Positions 19,705 to 28,017 of a stretch of DNA of 64,000 nucleotides are shown piece after piece; the first letter of the stretch is position 1, and each line of letters starts with the position of its first letter. The position numbers and the translations under genes were made by a program. The notes under the pieces were generated by a model. That model ran no database searches. It was not told where the DNA came from and was given only the letters and a program-made list of their open reading frames with translations. This DNA is from Longispora sp040681875 (GTDB taxonomy: Bacteria > Actinomycetota > Actinomycetes > Mycobacteriales > Micromonosporaceae), in NCBI RefSeq assembly GCF_040681875.1, contig NZ_JBFAZP010000003.1:186001-250000 (forward strand), read 5' to 3'.

Positions 19705-19936
19705 CGGGTGGTCAGACACGCCCTCGCGGCCTGGCATTCCGGCGTGGCAAGCCCGGGCCGCGCGGTGCGAATCCTCGGACGTCGACGTCCACAATCCGGC
19801 GCGCCATGTTTCGAGCAAGGGAAACGCTAGCCAGGCCCGCGAACCCGTTCAGTGCGCGAGGTGGACATAACCGCAGGTAGGGGCGCCTGGCGATTGCGTT
19901 GGCGTCGGGTTCGCCGCGCCGGCCGGGTACCCGTCG

Positions 19937-19987
19937 ATTGCAATGGGTTTGATCTGAGGGCTACCCTCTGGGCGTCGACGGAGGAGG
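19937..19987 (+). promoter_or_regulatory. palindromes and SD upstream of the HTH/MarR regulator
   Basis: ATTGCAAT (19937-19944) is an 8-bp palindrome. GAGGG-CTA-CCCTC (19956-19968) is a second inverted repeat covering a TACCCT -10-like box (19962-19967). AGGAGG (19982-19987) is the ribosome site 5 nt before ATG 19993. The arrangement suggests autoregulation. Confidence 0.45.
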
Positions 19988-19992
19988 TCGTG

Positions 19993-20754
19993 ATGCCGGG
20001 AGGCAGGCTCACCCAGCAGGACCGCCAGCAGATCGCGCTGGGCCTGGCCGACGGCCTCGCCTACGCGGAGATCGCCCGACGCGTCGACCGCCCCACCTCC
20101 ACGGTCACGCGCGAGGTGCTGCGCAACGGCGGCCCCACCGCCTACCGGGCCGACGTTGCCCACCGCGCCACCGAACGCCGCGCCCACCGGCGCCGGCAGG
20201 TCACCCCCCGGGAGCCGGGCGCGAAACCGCAGGTCCACGGGCGCGACCCCGAGGCGGTGCGCGAGTTCGAGGACGTGTTCACCACCGTCATGATGTCCTC
20301 GGGCATGCCCACGATGATGGCCCGGGTACTGACCTGCCTCACCCTCGCCGACTCCGGCAGCCTCACCGCGGCCGAACTGGTCAGTCACCTGGGGGTCAGT
20401 CCGGCGTCGGTGTCCAAGGCCGTCGCGTTCCTGGAGAGTCAGAGCTTCGTCCGCCGGGAACGCGACGACCGCCGGCGCGACCGGTACGTGGTGGACGACG
20501 ACGTCTGGTTCCAGTCGATGATGGCCAGCGCCCGGGCCACCGCCCACCTGGTCGTGACCGCCCGGCAGGGTGTGGATGTCCTCGGCCCCGCCACGCCGGC
20601 CGGCGCCCGGATGGAGAACATCGCCCGGTTCCTCGACTTCGTCAGCGAGAGCATCGCCCGCGCCGCGCAGCAGGCCCGCGAGGTCCTGCATACGAAGGCC
20701 GGGCCGGGTGCGGGTTCGCCCGCCAGGACCGGGCCGGGTCCGGAAGCCGGATAG
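19993..20754 (+). CDS. IS30-type HTH fused to MarR/GbsR-like regulator
   Basis: 253 residues. Residues 5-40 (RLTQQDRQQIALGLADGLAY then AEIARRVDRPTSTVTREV) match the N-terminal HTH_38 of IS30-type transposases, including the following YRADVAHRATERRAHRR segment. Residues about 95-160 form a MarR/GbsR winged helix (LTAAELVSHLGVSPASVSKA, then FVRRERDDRRRDRYVV). There is no DDE catalytic domain, so this is a regulator and not a transposase. The C-terminal tail is Gly/Pro/Ala-rich. Confidence 0.8.
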   Translation: MPGGRLTQQDRQQIALGLADGLAYAEIARRVDRPTSTVTREVLRNGGPTAYRADVAHRATERRAHRRRQVTPREPGAKPQVHGRDPEAVREFEDVFTTVMMSSGMPTMMARVLTCLTLADSGSLTAAELVSHLGVSPASVSKAVAFLESQSFVRRERDDRRRDRYVVDDDVWFQSMMASARATAHLVVTARQGVDVLGPATPAGARMENIARFLDFVSESIARAAQQAREVLHTKAGPGAGSPARTGPGPEAG

Positions 20755-20906
20755 CCGACCGCACCAGCGGAAACGGATCGGCAGGGAGCGTGAGCCCTCC
20801 GCCTCGGGGCTTCGACGCCGCAGCCGCGCCGGCCCTGGGAGGAGACGCCGCACGCACCGGGCGGAGCCCGGAGCCCCGACCGGCGCGACCACCGCGAACA
20901 CGCCCG

Positions 20907-21521
20907 CTACCGCTCCGCCGGCAGCTCCCCGGTCAGATACCGCTGCAACGTCGGCGCGTAGCACTCCACCAGGAACTCCCGGTCCGCGCTGGCCACCGGC
21001 TCGGCCCGCACCACGTACCGGGTCAGGATCAGCCCCACCGCCTGCGAGAAACACAACGCGGCCCGCAGTTGCGGCCGGTCACTGCCCAGGTGGGTGGTGA
21101 TCCGGGCGAACAACTGGTTCGTCAGGTACTCCCGCAGCGTCGTCGCCGGCCCGTGATCGTCGGCGAGGGACCTCAGCAGCGCGGTGAGCCGCCCGCCCCC
21201 GGCCGCCGCCTCCGCGTCCCACACCCCCAGCACGGTGCGCAGCATCCGGGCCGCCGTCTGTTCCGGATCGCCGTCGAGCACGTGCCGGAGCACCTCGCCG
21301 GGTACGGCGGGCAGGTCCACGGCGGCGGCGAACAGTTTGTCCTTGTTGCCGAAGTAGTAGTGCACGAGCGCCGCGTCGACCCCGGCGGAGGAGGCGATGC
21401 CCCGCATCGTCGTCTTGGCGTACCCGCGGTCGGAGAACTCGCGGCGGGCGGCGGCCAGGATCTGCTCGCGGGTGTCGTCCCCCTCGGAGCGCCGCGCGCG
21501 CTGCGGAATCTGTTGCGTCAC
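20907..21521 (-). CDS. TetR-family transcriptional regulator
   Basis: 204 residues from GTG 21521. The HTH reads YAKTTMRGIASSAGVDAALV then HYYFGNKDKLF, a clear TetR-N domain, and the C-terminus matches the actinobacterial TetR_C group. It is divergent from a three-gene ABC-2 exporter operon with an inverted repeat between, so it is the likely repressor of that exporter. TAGCAT lies 8 nt before the GTG. Confidence 0.9.
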   Translation of the reverse strand: MTQQIPQRARRSEGDDTREQILAAARREFSDRGYAKTTMRGIASSAGVDAALVHYYFGNKDKLFAAAVDLPAVPGEVLRHVLDGDPEQTAARMLRTVLGVWDAEAAAGGGRLTALLRSLADDHGPATTLREYLTNQLFARITTHLGSDRPQLRAALCFSQAVGLILTRYVVRAEPVASADREFLVECYAPTLQRYLTGELPAER

Positions 21522-21545
21522 GCCTACGGATGCTACGCTCGGGCC

Positions 21546-21564
21546 ATCTTCAACACTTGATGAT
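21546..21564. promoter_or_regulatory. inverted repeat between tetR and ABC-2 exporter
   Basis: ATCTTCAA-CAC-TTGATGAT is a 19-bp inverted repeat with one mismatched pair, in the 63-bp gap between the divergent starts. It is the most likely TetR operator. Confidence 0.55.
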
Positions 21565-21584
21565 GAGCCGATACGGAGTCCGCC

Positions 21585-22622
21585 ATGTGGGCGATGATCT
21601 TCAAAGAGTTCCTGGAGCTGCGCCGCGATAGGCGCACCATGGCCATGCTGATCGTGTTACCCCTGCTCCTGCTCGTGGTCTTCGGATACGCGGCCAGCTT
21701 CAATGTGTCGACCCTGACCACCGACGTCGTCGGCCCCGGCGCCACCCAGGCTGCCGCCGCGCTGCGCGCCCCCTTCGAGGTCGGCCGGGTCGACCCGGCG
21801 GCCGGGGACGCCGAGGCCCGCGAACGGCTGCGGACCGACCGCGCCGACGTCGTGCTCGTCACCGGCGGGGACACCGCCGTCGCCCTCGTGGACGGGTCCA
21901 ACCTGTTCGGGGCGCAGGCGGCGAAGGCCGCGCTGGCGCGTACCCCCCTGAAGGTCGAGGTTCTCTACAACCCGGACCTCAAGACCTCCTGGGTGATGGT
22001 CCCGGCGCTGGTGGGGCTGATCCTGACCTTCATCGGCACCATCGTCACCGCCATCGGCCTGGTCCGCGAACGGCAGGCCGGCACCCTCGAACAACTCGCC
22101 GTCATGCCGTTTCGGCCGTCGGACGTCATCCTCGGCAAGATCGTGCCCTACTACCTGCTCGCGGCCCTCGACCTGGTCGTGGTGACGCTGCTCGGCCGGC
22201 TGCTGTTCGGGGTGCCGTTCGCCGGGTCGGTGCTCACCTTCGGGCTCGGCGCGGGGCTGTTCCTGTTCGTCGTGCTCGGCGTCGGGGTGCTGATCTCCAC
22301 CGTGTCGCAGAACCAGGGCCAGGCCATCCAGCTCGCCCTCATGATCATGATGCCGCAGATCCTGCTGTCGGGCATGATCTTCCCGCTCGACGCGATGGCC
22401 CCGGGCGTGCGCTGGATCGGCTACCTGCTGCCCCTGACCTACTTCACGAAACTGTCCCAGGGAGTCATGCTGCGCGGCGACGACCTGGCCTCGCTGTGGC
22501 TGCCGCTGGTCGTCCTCGCCGGCATGGCCGTGGTCGTGTTCACCGCCGCCGTGCTGCGCTTCCGCCGCGACCTGGCCCCGAGTCAGCCATCGACCGGGGC
22601 GGCCGCAGGGGGTGCGTCATGA
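21585..22622 (+). CDS. ABC-2 type transporter permease
   Basis: 345 residues. One N-terminal helix (about 20-37, MLIVLPLLLLVVFGYAA), a large extracytoplasmic loop to about 135, then five helices, as in YbhS/YhhJ permeases. GLVRERQAGTLEQLAVMPFR is the conserved coupling segment. GGAG lies 6 nt before the ATG. The stop overlaps the start of the next gene (ATGA at 22619), so three genes form one exporter operon, probably for drugs, under the divergent TetR. Confidence 0.9.
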   Translation: MWAMIFKEFLELRRDRRTMAMLIVLPLLLLVVFGYAASFNVSTLTTDVVGPGATQAAAALRAPFEVGRVDPAAGDAEARERLRTDRADVVLVTGGDTAVALVDGSNLFGAQAAKAALARTPLKVEVLYNPDLKTSWVMVPALVGLILTFIGTIVTAIGLVRERQAGTLEQLAVMPFRPSDVILGKIVPYYLLAALDLVVVTLLGRLLFGVPFAGSVLTFGLGAGLFLFVVLGVGVLISTVSQNQGQAIQLALMIMMPQILLSGMIFPLDAMAPGVRWIGYLLPLTYFTKLSQGVMLRGDDLASLWLPLVVLAGMAVVVFTAAVLRFRRDLAPSQPSTGAAAGGAS

Positions 22623-23563
22623 CCTGGGGCACCACCGACCTGACCGTGCGCTATCCCCACACCCTGGCCCTCGACGCGGTCACGTTCGCCGCCCCCGCCG
22701 GTCAGATCTCCGCCGTCGTCGGCGGCGACGGGGCCGGCAAGTCCACCCTGCTGCGCAGCCTCGTCGGCGGGGTGCGGCCCACGTCCGGGCGGGTCGACGC
22801 GCCGGCGCTGCGCGAGATCGGTTTCATGCCGACGGGTACGGGCGTGTGGCGCGAGCTCACCGTCGCCGAGAACCTCGACTTCGTCGCCGCCGCCTACGGG
22901 GTCCGCGACCGCGACCGCCGCGCGGCCCTGCTCGCCGCCGCCGGCCTGGAACAGGTCACCGGCCGCCTCGCCGGGCAGCTGTCGGGCGGCATGCGGCAGA
23001 AGCTGGCCTTCACCCTCGCCATGCTGCACGCCCCGCGCCTGCTCGTCCTCGACGAACCCAGTACCGGCGTGGACCCGGTCAGCCGGGTCGAACTCTGGCG
23101 CCTGATCGCCCGGGCGGCCGTGGACGGGGCGGCCGTGGTGCTGTCCACCACGTACCTCGACGAGGCCGAACGCGCCGGCACGGTGTGCGTCCTGGATAAC
23201 GGCCGGGTGCTGCGCTCCGGGCCGCCGGAGGACGTGATGTCCTCGACCCCCGGCACGATCACCGTCACCGACGACCCGCCGGACCGGGACCTCGCCTGGC
23301 GACGCGGGCGGCAGTGGCACGCGTGGCATCCCGGGCCGCCGCTGCCGGGGGAGACCCCGGTGGCCGCCGACATGGAGGACGCCGTGATCGCCGCGACCCT
23401 CGCGCTCCGCGAGCAGGGCCCGTCTGCGGCCACGTCGGACCCGTCTGCCACGACCCCGGGCCCCGACACCGCGACGTCGGGCCTGCCGCCCACGACCCCG
23501 GGCCCCGACACGGCGACATCGGCCACGACCCCCGGCCCCACCACTTCGGGGAGCCCGTCATGA
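22619..23563 (+). CDS. ABC transporter ATP-binding protein with repetitive C-terminal tail
   Basis: 314 residues. Walker A is GGDGAGKST (about 40-48), a GxxGxGKS variant; signature LSGGMRQKLA and Walker B LLVLDEPSTGVD are intact. After the ABC fold the last about 50 residues become Pro/Thr/Ser-rich with a repeated TTPGPDTATS unit, which is unusual for a cytosolic ATPase. It overlaps both neighbours by ATGA. It pairs with the next ATPase as the two halves that YbhF/RbbA-type proteins carry in one chain. Confidence 0.88.
   Translation: MTWGTTDLTVRYPHTLALDAVTFAAPAGQISAVVGGDGAGKSTLLRSLVGGVRPTSGRVDAPALREIGFMPTGTGVWRELTVAENLDFVAAAYGVRDRDRRAALLAAAGLEQVTGRLAGQLSGGMRQKLAFTLAMLHAPRLLVLDEPSTGVDPVSRVELWRLIARAAVDGAAVVLSTTYLDEAERAGTVCVLDNGRVLRSGPPEDVMSSTPGTITVTDDPPDRDLAWRRGRQWHAWHPGPPLPGETPVAADMEDAVIAATLALREQGPSAATSDPSATTPGPDTATSGLPPTTPGPDTATSATTPGPTTSGSPS
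23448..23522 (+). repeat. in-frame 42-bp repeat encoding TTPGPDTATS
   Basis: Two near-identical copies, beginning at about 23448 and 23490, are spaced 42 bp (14 codons), so the reading frame is preserved. A third partial TTPGP follows. They encode the low-complexity tail of the ATPase and could vary in copy number. Confidence 0.6.
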
Positions 23564-24438
23564 CCCGCCCCGCCCCGGCCAGCCTCGTGACCGTAGCCTC
23601 CGCCACCCGCCGCTTCGGCACCTTCACCGCCGTCGACGCCGTCTCCATGACCGTCGGACCGGGCGAGATCGTCGGCCTGCTCGGCGCCAACGGGGCCGGC
23701 AAGACCACCCTGCTCAAGATGATCCTCGGCCTGACCGCGCCCACCAGCGGCCGGGTCGCCCTGTTCGGGGCCGCCCCGTCGCGGGCCACCCGCACCCGGC
23801 TCGGGTACGTCGCCCAGGGCCTCGGCCTCTACGCCACCCTCACGGTCGCCGAGAACCTGGCGTTCGTCACCGCCGCGTACGGGCAGAAGGAAAAGCCCGT
23901 CCTCACCGGCGCCCTCGCCGAGGCCCGCGACCGCCTGGTGGGCGACATCGGCCTGGGCCTGCAACGCCAGCTCGCGTTCACCGCCGCCCTCGCGCACCGC
24001 CCGGAGCTGCTGATCCTCGACGAGCCGACCTCCGGCGTGGACGGCCTGGCGCGCGCCCGGCTGTGGGACACCATCCACGCGGAGGCCGAACGCGGCGTCG
24101 GCGTGCTCGTGACCACGCACTACATGCAGGAGGCCCAGCAGTGTGACCGCCTCGTGCTGATGGCCCGGGGCGCGGCCGTCGCGTCGGGTACGGAGGCGGA
24201 CATCGTCGCCGGCACCACGGCCGTAGCGGCCCTGACCGACGACTGGGCGGCCGCGTTCGACGCCCTGCACCGGGCCGGGCTGGCCGTCACCCTCGCCGGC
24301 CGCAGCGTCCGGGTCGCCGACACCGAACCGGACACCGTGGCCGCCGTACTGCGCGCCGCCGGGGTCCCCGCGGACGTCCGCCAGGTGCCCGCGACCCTCG
24401 AGGAGAAGATGATCGGGATCTGTCGCATAGACCTATAA
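23560..24438 (+). CDS. ABC transporter ATP-binding protein
   Basis: 292 residues. Walker A GANGAGKTT (about 41-49), Walker B LLILDEPTSGVD and H-loop TTHYMQEA are clear. The signature motif is not the usual LSGGQ: the equivalent region reads VGDIGLGLQRQLAFTAALAH, i.e. LGLQRQLA where LSGGMRQ is expected, so the ABC signature is degenerate. With the preceding ATPase, which keeps a normal signature, it may form an asymmetric heterodimer driving the ABC-2 permease. Confidence 0.88.
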   Translation: MTRPAPASLVTVASATRRFGTFTAVDAVSMTVGPGEIVGLLGANGAGKTTLLKMILGLTAPTSGRVALFGAAPSRATRTRLGYVAQGLGLYATLTVAENLAFVTAAYGQKEKPVLTGALAEARDRLVGDIGLGLQRQLAFTAALAHRPELLILDEPTSGVDGLARARLWDTIHAEAERGVGVLVTTHYMQEAQQCDRLVLMARGAAVASGTEADIVAGTTAVAALTDDWAAAFDALHRAGLAVTLAGRSVRVADTEPDTVAAVLRAAGVPADVRQVPATLEEKMIGICRIDL

Positions 24439-24488
24439 ATTGGACTTTCCGTTGGTAGCGTCGGTCTCACGTGCCAAGGGAGGTCTCC

Positions 24489-26486
24489 GTGAGGATCCTG
24501 CGTCGTGGACCCATCGCCGTGCTGTCCGTGCTCCTCGCGGCGGCCGTGACGGCGACCCCGCCACCGGCGAGCGCCGAGCCCGGTCCTGCGAGCCCGGAGA
24601 CCGCCGCCGCCGGCCCGGAGGCCCGCACCGAGCGCCTCGCGCAGATCGTCGCGCACCCCGACGACGAGATCCTCTTCCTGAACCCGGACCTGCAACGCTC
24701 CGCCGAGGCCGGGTACGCCAACACCACGGTCTTCCTCACCGCCGGCGACGCCGACCGCGGCCCCGGATACTCCCGGTCCCGGCAGGACGGCGCCATGGAG
24801 GCCCACCGGCACATGGCCGGCGCCCCGGCGTGCGCGACCCCGCGGGCCTGCTGGACCCAGGACGCGTGGGCCGTGGGCGCGGGTGTGGTGCAGCGGTTCA
24901 CCCTCACGGCCCGCCCCACCGTCCAGTTGATCTTCCTGAACGTCCGCGACGGGTACGACTCCGGCGGCAGCTGCGATCTCATGCACCTGTGGACCGACGG
25001 CTCCTTCACCGCCGCCCCGGTGGTCCCCGACGACGCGACCGACCCGGCGGGCGTCGGCGCGACCCGTTACACCCACGACAGCCTGCGCGACACGGTCGTG
25101 GCGATCCTGCGCGCGGTCCGCCCGACCCTGGTGCGCGGCCAGGACCCGCACCCCGACCACCGCTACCAGCCCGGCTACCGCTGCCTGGGCCGCACGTTCG
25201 ACGACCACTACGACCATGTCGCCTCGGCCCTGTTCGCCGAGGAGATCACCGCCGCGTACGGGGGCCGGCTGGCCACCCAGTTCTACCGGCAGAACAACAT
25301 CCAGACCGCCGTGCCGAACCTGACCGAGGGCGACCGGGCGCTCAAGGACGCCGTGTTCCGGCACTACATCCCCTACGACGACGCGACCCGCGACCCGGCC
25401 GGCAACCCCGCCCCGGTGTACGTCACCTACAGCCGGGTCATGTACGCCCGCTTCCCCCGGGGCACCGCCTGGGTCGGGCGCACCGGCGACGGCTGGCTGC
25501 AACCGTTCGTGGTCCTGGGCGGCCGGGTACTCACCTGGCGGCAGACCGGCGACGGCACGTACGCGGGCCCGGTGGACCTGGGCGGCCCGGGCGTACCCGT
25601 CACCGGGGTCGTGTCCGTGGGCAACAACGCCGACGGCCGGCTGGAGATCTTCGTCGTGGGCGCCGACGACAGCGCGGCCGTGCACACCACGTACCAGCGG
25701 GCCGACGGCGAGTGGGTCGGGCACTGGGACAACTTCGGCAACCCCAACGACACCGTGACACCGCAGGTCCGCCGGGCGGTCAGCGGCGCGGCGGTCGGGT
25801 CCAACGCGGACGGCCGGCTGCAGATCTTCGTCACCAACGGCAACGGCGGCCTGGGTTCCAAGTGGCAGACCTCGGTCAACGGCCCGTGGACCCCGGGCTG
25901 GCTGGACATGGGCGGCTCCGACATCCAGGGCGTGCCGGTCGCGGTCACCAACGACGACGGCCGACTGGAGGTGTTCGCCGCGACCCGCGCCGGCGTGGAC
26001 CACCGCTACCAGGTCGCCCCGAACTCGCCGTTCGTGTCGCACACCCTGCCGGTCCGGGTCGCCGGTCCGGTGAACGTGGCCAAGAACGCCGACGGCCGAC
26101 TGGAACTCTTCTACCGGGGTCCCAACACCGGGGACGTCGCGCACCTGTACCAGACGGCGGTGAACGGCGACTGGGGCGGCGGGCCGCTGTCCCTGGGCGG
26201 GCACGGCGGCGTGGGGGAGCTGGAGACCGTCACCAGCGCCGGGCGGATCCTGGTGTTCGGCCGCAACCAGGCCACCGGGGTCAGCCACCTCCGCCAGACC
26301 GCGCAGGGCTGGCCGGCGGCGTGGACCGACAGCGCCGGGGCCTCGATCGACACCCCGTCCGTCGCGCTCGACCGGACCGGCCGGGTCGTGATGTTCCAGC
26401 TCGCCCCCGACGGCCGGCTGCTGATGGCCGCGCAGAAGACCCCGGACCCCGACAGTCCGTTCCGGCCGTGGGTGCCCCTGCCCTGA
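24489..26486 (+). CDS. secreted PIG-L family deacetylase with lectin-like propeller
   Basis: 665 residues from GTG 24489, with AGGGAGG upstream (GTG 24471 is an alternative). Signal peptide VLSVLLAAAVTATPPPASA (about 11-29). AHPDDE (55-60) is the PIG-L zinc motif, and DDHYDHVASAL supplies further His. From about 340 onward, roughly six repeats of NADGRLEIFVVG type match the PLL-like/DUF346 beta-propeller that binds sugars. It probably deacetylates an N-acetyl sugar on extracellular glycans. Confidence 0.88.
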   Translation: MRILRRGPIAVLSVLLAAAVTATPPPASAEPGPASPETAAAGPEARTERLAQIVAHPDDEILFLNPDLQRSAEAGYANTTVFLTAGDADRGPGYSRSRQDGAMEAHRHMAGAPACATPRACWTQDAWAVGAGVVQRFTLTARPTVQLIFLNVRDGYDSGGSCDLMHLWTDGSFTAAPVVPDDATDPAGVGATRYTHDSLRDTVVAILRAVRPTLVRGQDPHPDHRYQPGYRCLGRTFDDHYDHVASALFAEEITAAYGGRLATQFYRQNNIQTAVPNLTEGDRALKDAVFRHYIPYDDATRDPAGNPAPVYVTYSRVMYARFPRGTAWVGRTGDGWLQPFVVLGGRVLTWRQTGDGTYAGPVDLGGPGVPVTGVVSVGNNADGRLEIFVVGADDSAAVHTTYQRADGEWVGHWDNFGNPNDTVTPQVRRAVSGAAVGSNADGRLQIFVTNGNGGLGSKWQTSVNGPWTPGWLDMGGSDIQGVPVAVTNDDGRLEVFAATRAGVDHRYQVAPNSPFVSHTLPVRVAGPVNVAKNADGRLELFYRGPNTGDVAHLYQTAVNGDWGGGPLSLGGHGGVGELETVTSAGRILVFGRNQATGVSHLRQTAQGWPAAWTDSAGASIDTPSVALDRTGRVVMFQLAPDGRLLMAAQKTPDPDSPFRPWVPLP

Positions 26487-26508
26487 CCCCCGACGGGTAC
26501 GAGGCCAC

Positions 26509-26546
26509 GCCCGGTACTTGACTATCTCCAGTACCGGGCATAGCTT
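26509..26546 (+). promoter_or_regulatory. PadR promoter with 10-bp perfect inverted repeat
   Basis: GCCCGGTACT (26509-26518) and AGTACCGGGC (26530-26539) flank an 11-bp centre. -35 TTGACT (26518-26523) and -10 TAGCTT (26541-26546) are 17 bp apart and lie in or next to the repeat. The -10 is 6 nt before GTG 26553. It probably works as an autoregulatory PadR operator. Confidence 0.7.
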
Positions 26547-26552
26547 GGTGTG

Positions 26553-26909
26553 GTGATCCCGCCCCGCGACCCGCAACTCCTCAAGGGCGCCCTGTCCCTC
26601 CTGCTCCTGCACCTGCTCGCCGAACGCGAGTCCTACGGCTACCAGGTGGTGCAGCGCCTGCGCGAGACCGGCCTGCCCGACATCCTCGAGGGCACCGTCT
26701 ACCCGGCCCTGTCCCGCCTCGAACGCGAGGGCCGGGTCACCGCCCGCCTGGTCTCCTCGACCTCCGGCCCCGCCCGCAAGTACTACCGCCCGACCCCCGC
26801 CGGCTACGAGGCCCTCGCCACGGGCGCGGCCCAGTGGTTCGCCCTCGCCGACGTCGTGGGCGCGGTCCTCACCCGCCCGGTCCCCCCGGCCCCGATCGAA
26901 GGATCCTGA
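26553..26909 (+). CDS. PadR-family transcriptional regulator
   Basis: 118 residues from GTG 26553 (GTG 26550 is in frame). PQLLKGALSLLLLHLLAERE then SYGYQVVQRLRETGL, and DILEGTVYPALSRLEREGRV, are the canonical PadR winged helix; the short form lacks the long C-terminal dimer domain. TAGCTT sits 6 nt upstream, suggesting a leaderless transcript. The next gene begins one base after its stop and encodes its likely membrane partner. Confidence 0.92.
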   Translation: MIPPRDPQLLKGALSLLLLHLLAERESYGYQVVQRLRETGLPDILEGTVYPALSRLEREGRVTARLVSSTSGPARKYYRPTPAGYEALATGAAQWFALADVVGAVLTRPVPPAPIEGS

Positions 26910-26910
26910 G

Positions 26911-27465
26911 ATGTCCCACCCCGTGAGCTGGTTCGACCGGCTGCGCATCGAGTCCGTCGTGTGGTCCCTCGACCACCGCCTCTACGACCTGTCCCCGAGG
27001 TCGCGGATCGCCAAACGCCGCGAGGTGCGGGAGAACCTGCTGACCGCGTCCGCCGACATCGGCACCTCGGAGGCCCTGCGTAACCTGGGCGGCAGCCGCC
27101 GGCTCGCGGCCGAGTACCGGGCGGCGGAGTTCGACGGGGAGGTCCGCGCGAACTGGTTCACCGCGTTCATCTTCTTCATGACCGGACAGTTACTCATCCA
27201 GTCGCTGCTGACAGAGCGGGTCCTCGCCTTCAACGAAGGGCTCATGGCCGCGAACCCGGACGCCACGGGCACCTTCACCAGCAGTCGGTTCAGCTTCATC
27301 CAGGACGCGGCCACGTTCACCCTCGACCACGGTCAGGGCGTCTGGACCGGCGGCCGGATGACCGTCTGGGCCTGGGTCGTCTTCGCTGTGGCCACGATCC
27401 TCGTCGGCCGGCTGTGGCGGGCCGTGCCGGGATGGCGCCGGCTGACGAGCGCGAAGGTGATCTGA
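26911..27465 (+). CDS. PadR-linked membrane protein with HAAS-like N-terminus
   Basis: 184 residues. The N-terminal 75 residues are amphipathic helices (LSPRSRIAKRREVRENLLTA, and EALRNLGGSRRLAAEYRAAE), resembling the HAAS domain that couples PadR regulators to membrane sensors. Two helices follow, about 80-98 (ANWFTAFIFFMTGQLLIQSL) and 152-170 (VWAWVVFAVATILVG), with an extracytoplasmic loop between. It probably senses the envelope or a ligand and signals to PadR. Confidence 0.7.
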   Translation: MSHPVSWFDRLRIESVVWSLDHRLYDLSPRSRIAKRREVRENLLTASADIGTSEALRNLGGSRRLAAEYRAAEFDGEVRANWFTAFIFFMTGQLLIQSLLTERVLAFNEGLMAANPDATGTFTSSRFSFIQDAATFTLDHGQGVWTGGRMTVWAWVVFAVATILVGRLWRAVPGWRRLTSAKVI

Positions 27466-27533
27466 GGCGCTCGAACCCGAGACCGATGGAAACGTCCCAC
27501 CCGGCTCCGACCACGACTGACGGCCGCGGCCGG

Positions 27534-28016
27534 TCAGGCCTCCTCGACCTCGCCCAGCCGCCCCAGGACCGCCTCACTGATCGTCGCCAACTGCTCGACC
27601 TGCTCGGGTGTCAACACGTCGAACAGGTGCCGCCGGACGGCCGCGACATGCCCGGGGGCGGCGGCGGCCAGCGTGTCGAACCCGGACTGGGTCAGCGTGG
27701 CCCAGTTGCCGCGCCGGTCGGACGGACACTTCTTGCGGATGACCCAGCCGTTCTCCTCCAGGCGCGCCACCGCGTGCGACAGCCGGCTCTGCGAGGAGTG
27801 CGTGCGCTCGGCCAGGTCGCTCATCCGCAGCGACCAGCCGTCGGTCTCCGACAGCATGGCCAGGATCATGTAGTACGTGTGCGGCAGGCCCGAGTCCCGC
27901 TGGAGCTGGCGGTCGAGGGCCTCCTCCAGGCGGCGCGTCGTGACCAGGTAGGCCAGCCACGCGCGCCGCTCGGAGTCGTTCAGCCAGCGGGGTTCGGCCA
28001 GCGTGCTGTTCGGCAT
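27534..28016 (-). CDS. MarR-family transcriptional regulator
   Basis: 160 residues. The winged helix is LRMSDLAERTHSSQSRLSHA then VARLEENGWVIRKKCPSDRR. The wing Cys in CPSD is shared with the MarR at 47136-47597, its evident paralogue. ATG 28016 follows the ribA stop by one base, so ribA and marR are co-translated. It may control ribA through the palindrome at 28656-28669. Confidence 0.9.
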   Translation of the reverse strand: MPNSTLAEPRWLNDSERRAWLAYLVTTRRLEEALDRQLQRDSGLPHTYYMILAMLSETDGWSLRMSDLAERTHSSQSRLSHAVARLEENGWVIRKKCPSDRRGNWATLTQSGFDTLAAAAPGHVAAVRRHLFDVLTPEQVEQLATISEAVLGRLGEVEEA

Positions 28017-28017
28017 G

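Noticed and set aside
19531..19818. 95-codon reverse frame in the gap downstream of the metallophosphoesterase
   Set aside because: It crosses a terminator and the 8-bp tandem repeats and overlaps the end of a real gene.
19993..20130. An IS30-family transposase gene
   Set aside because: Only the N-terminal HTH is present. There is no DDE domain, no terminal inverted repeats and no target duplication.
24120..26948. Very long open frame antisense to the deacetylase region
   Set aside because: It runs through the complement of three real genes and shows no domain; a known artefact of high GC.
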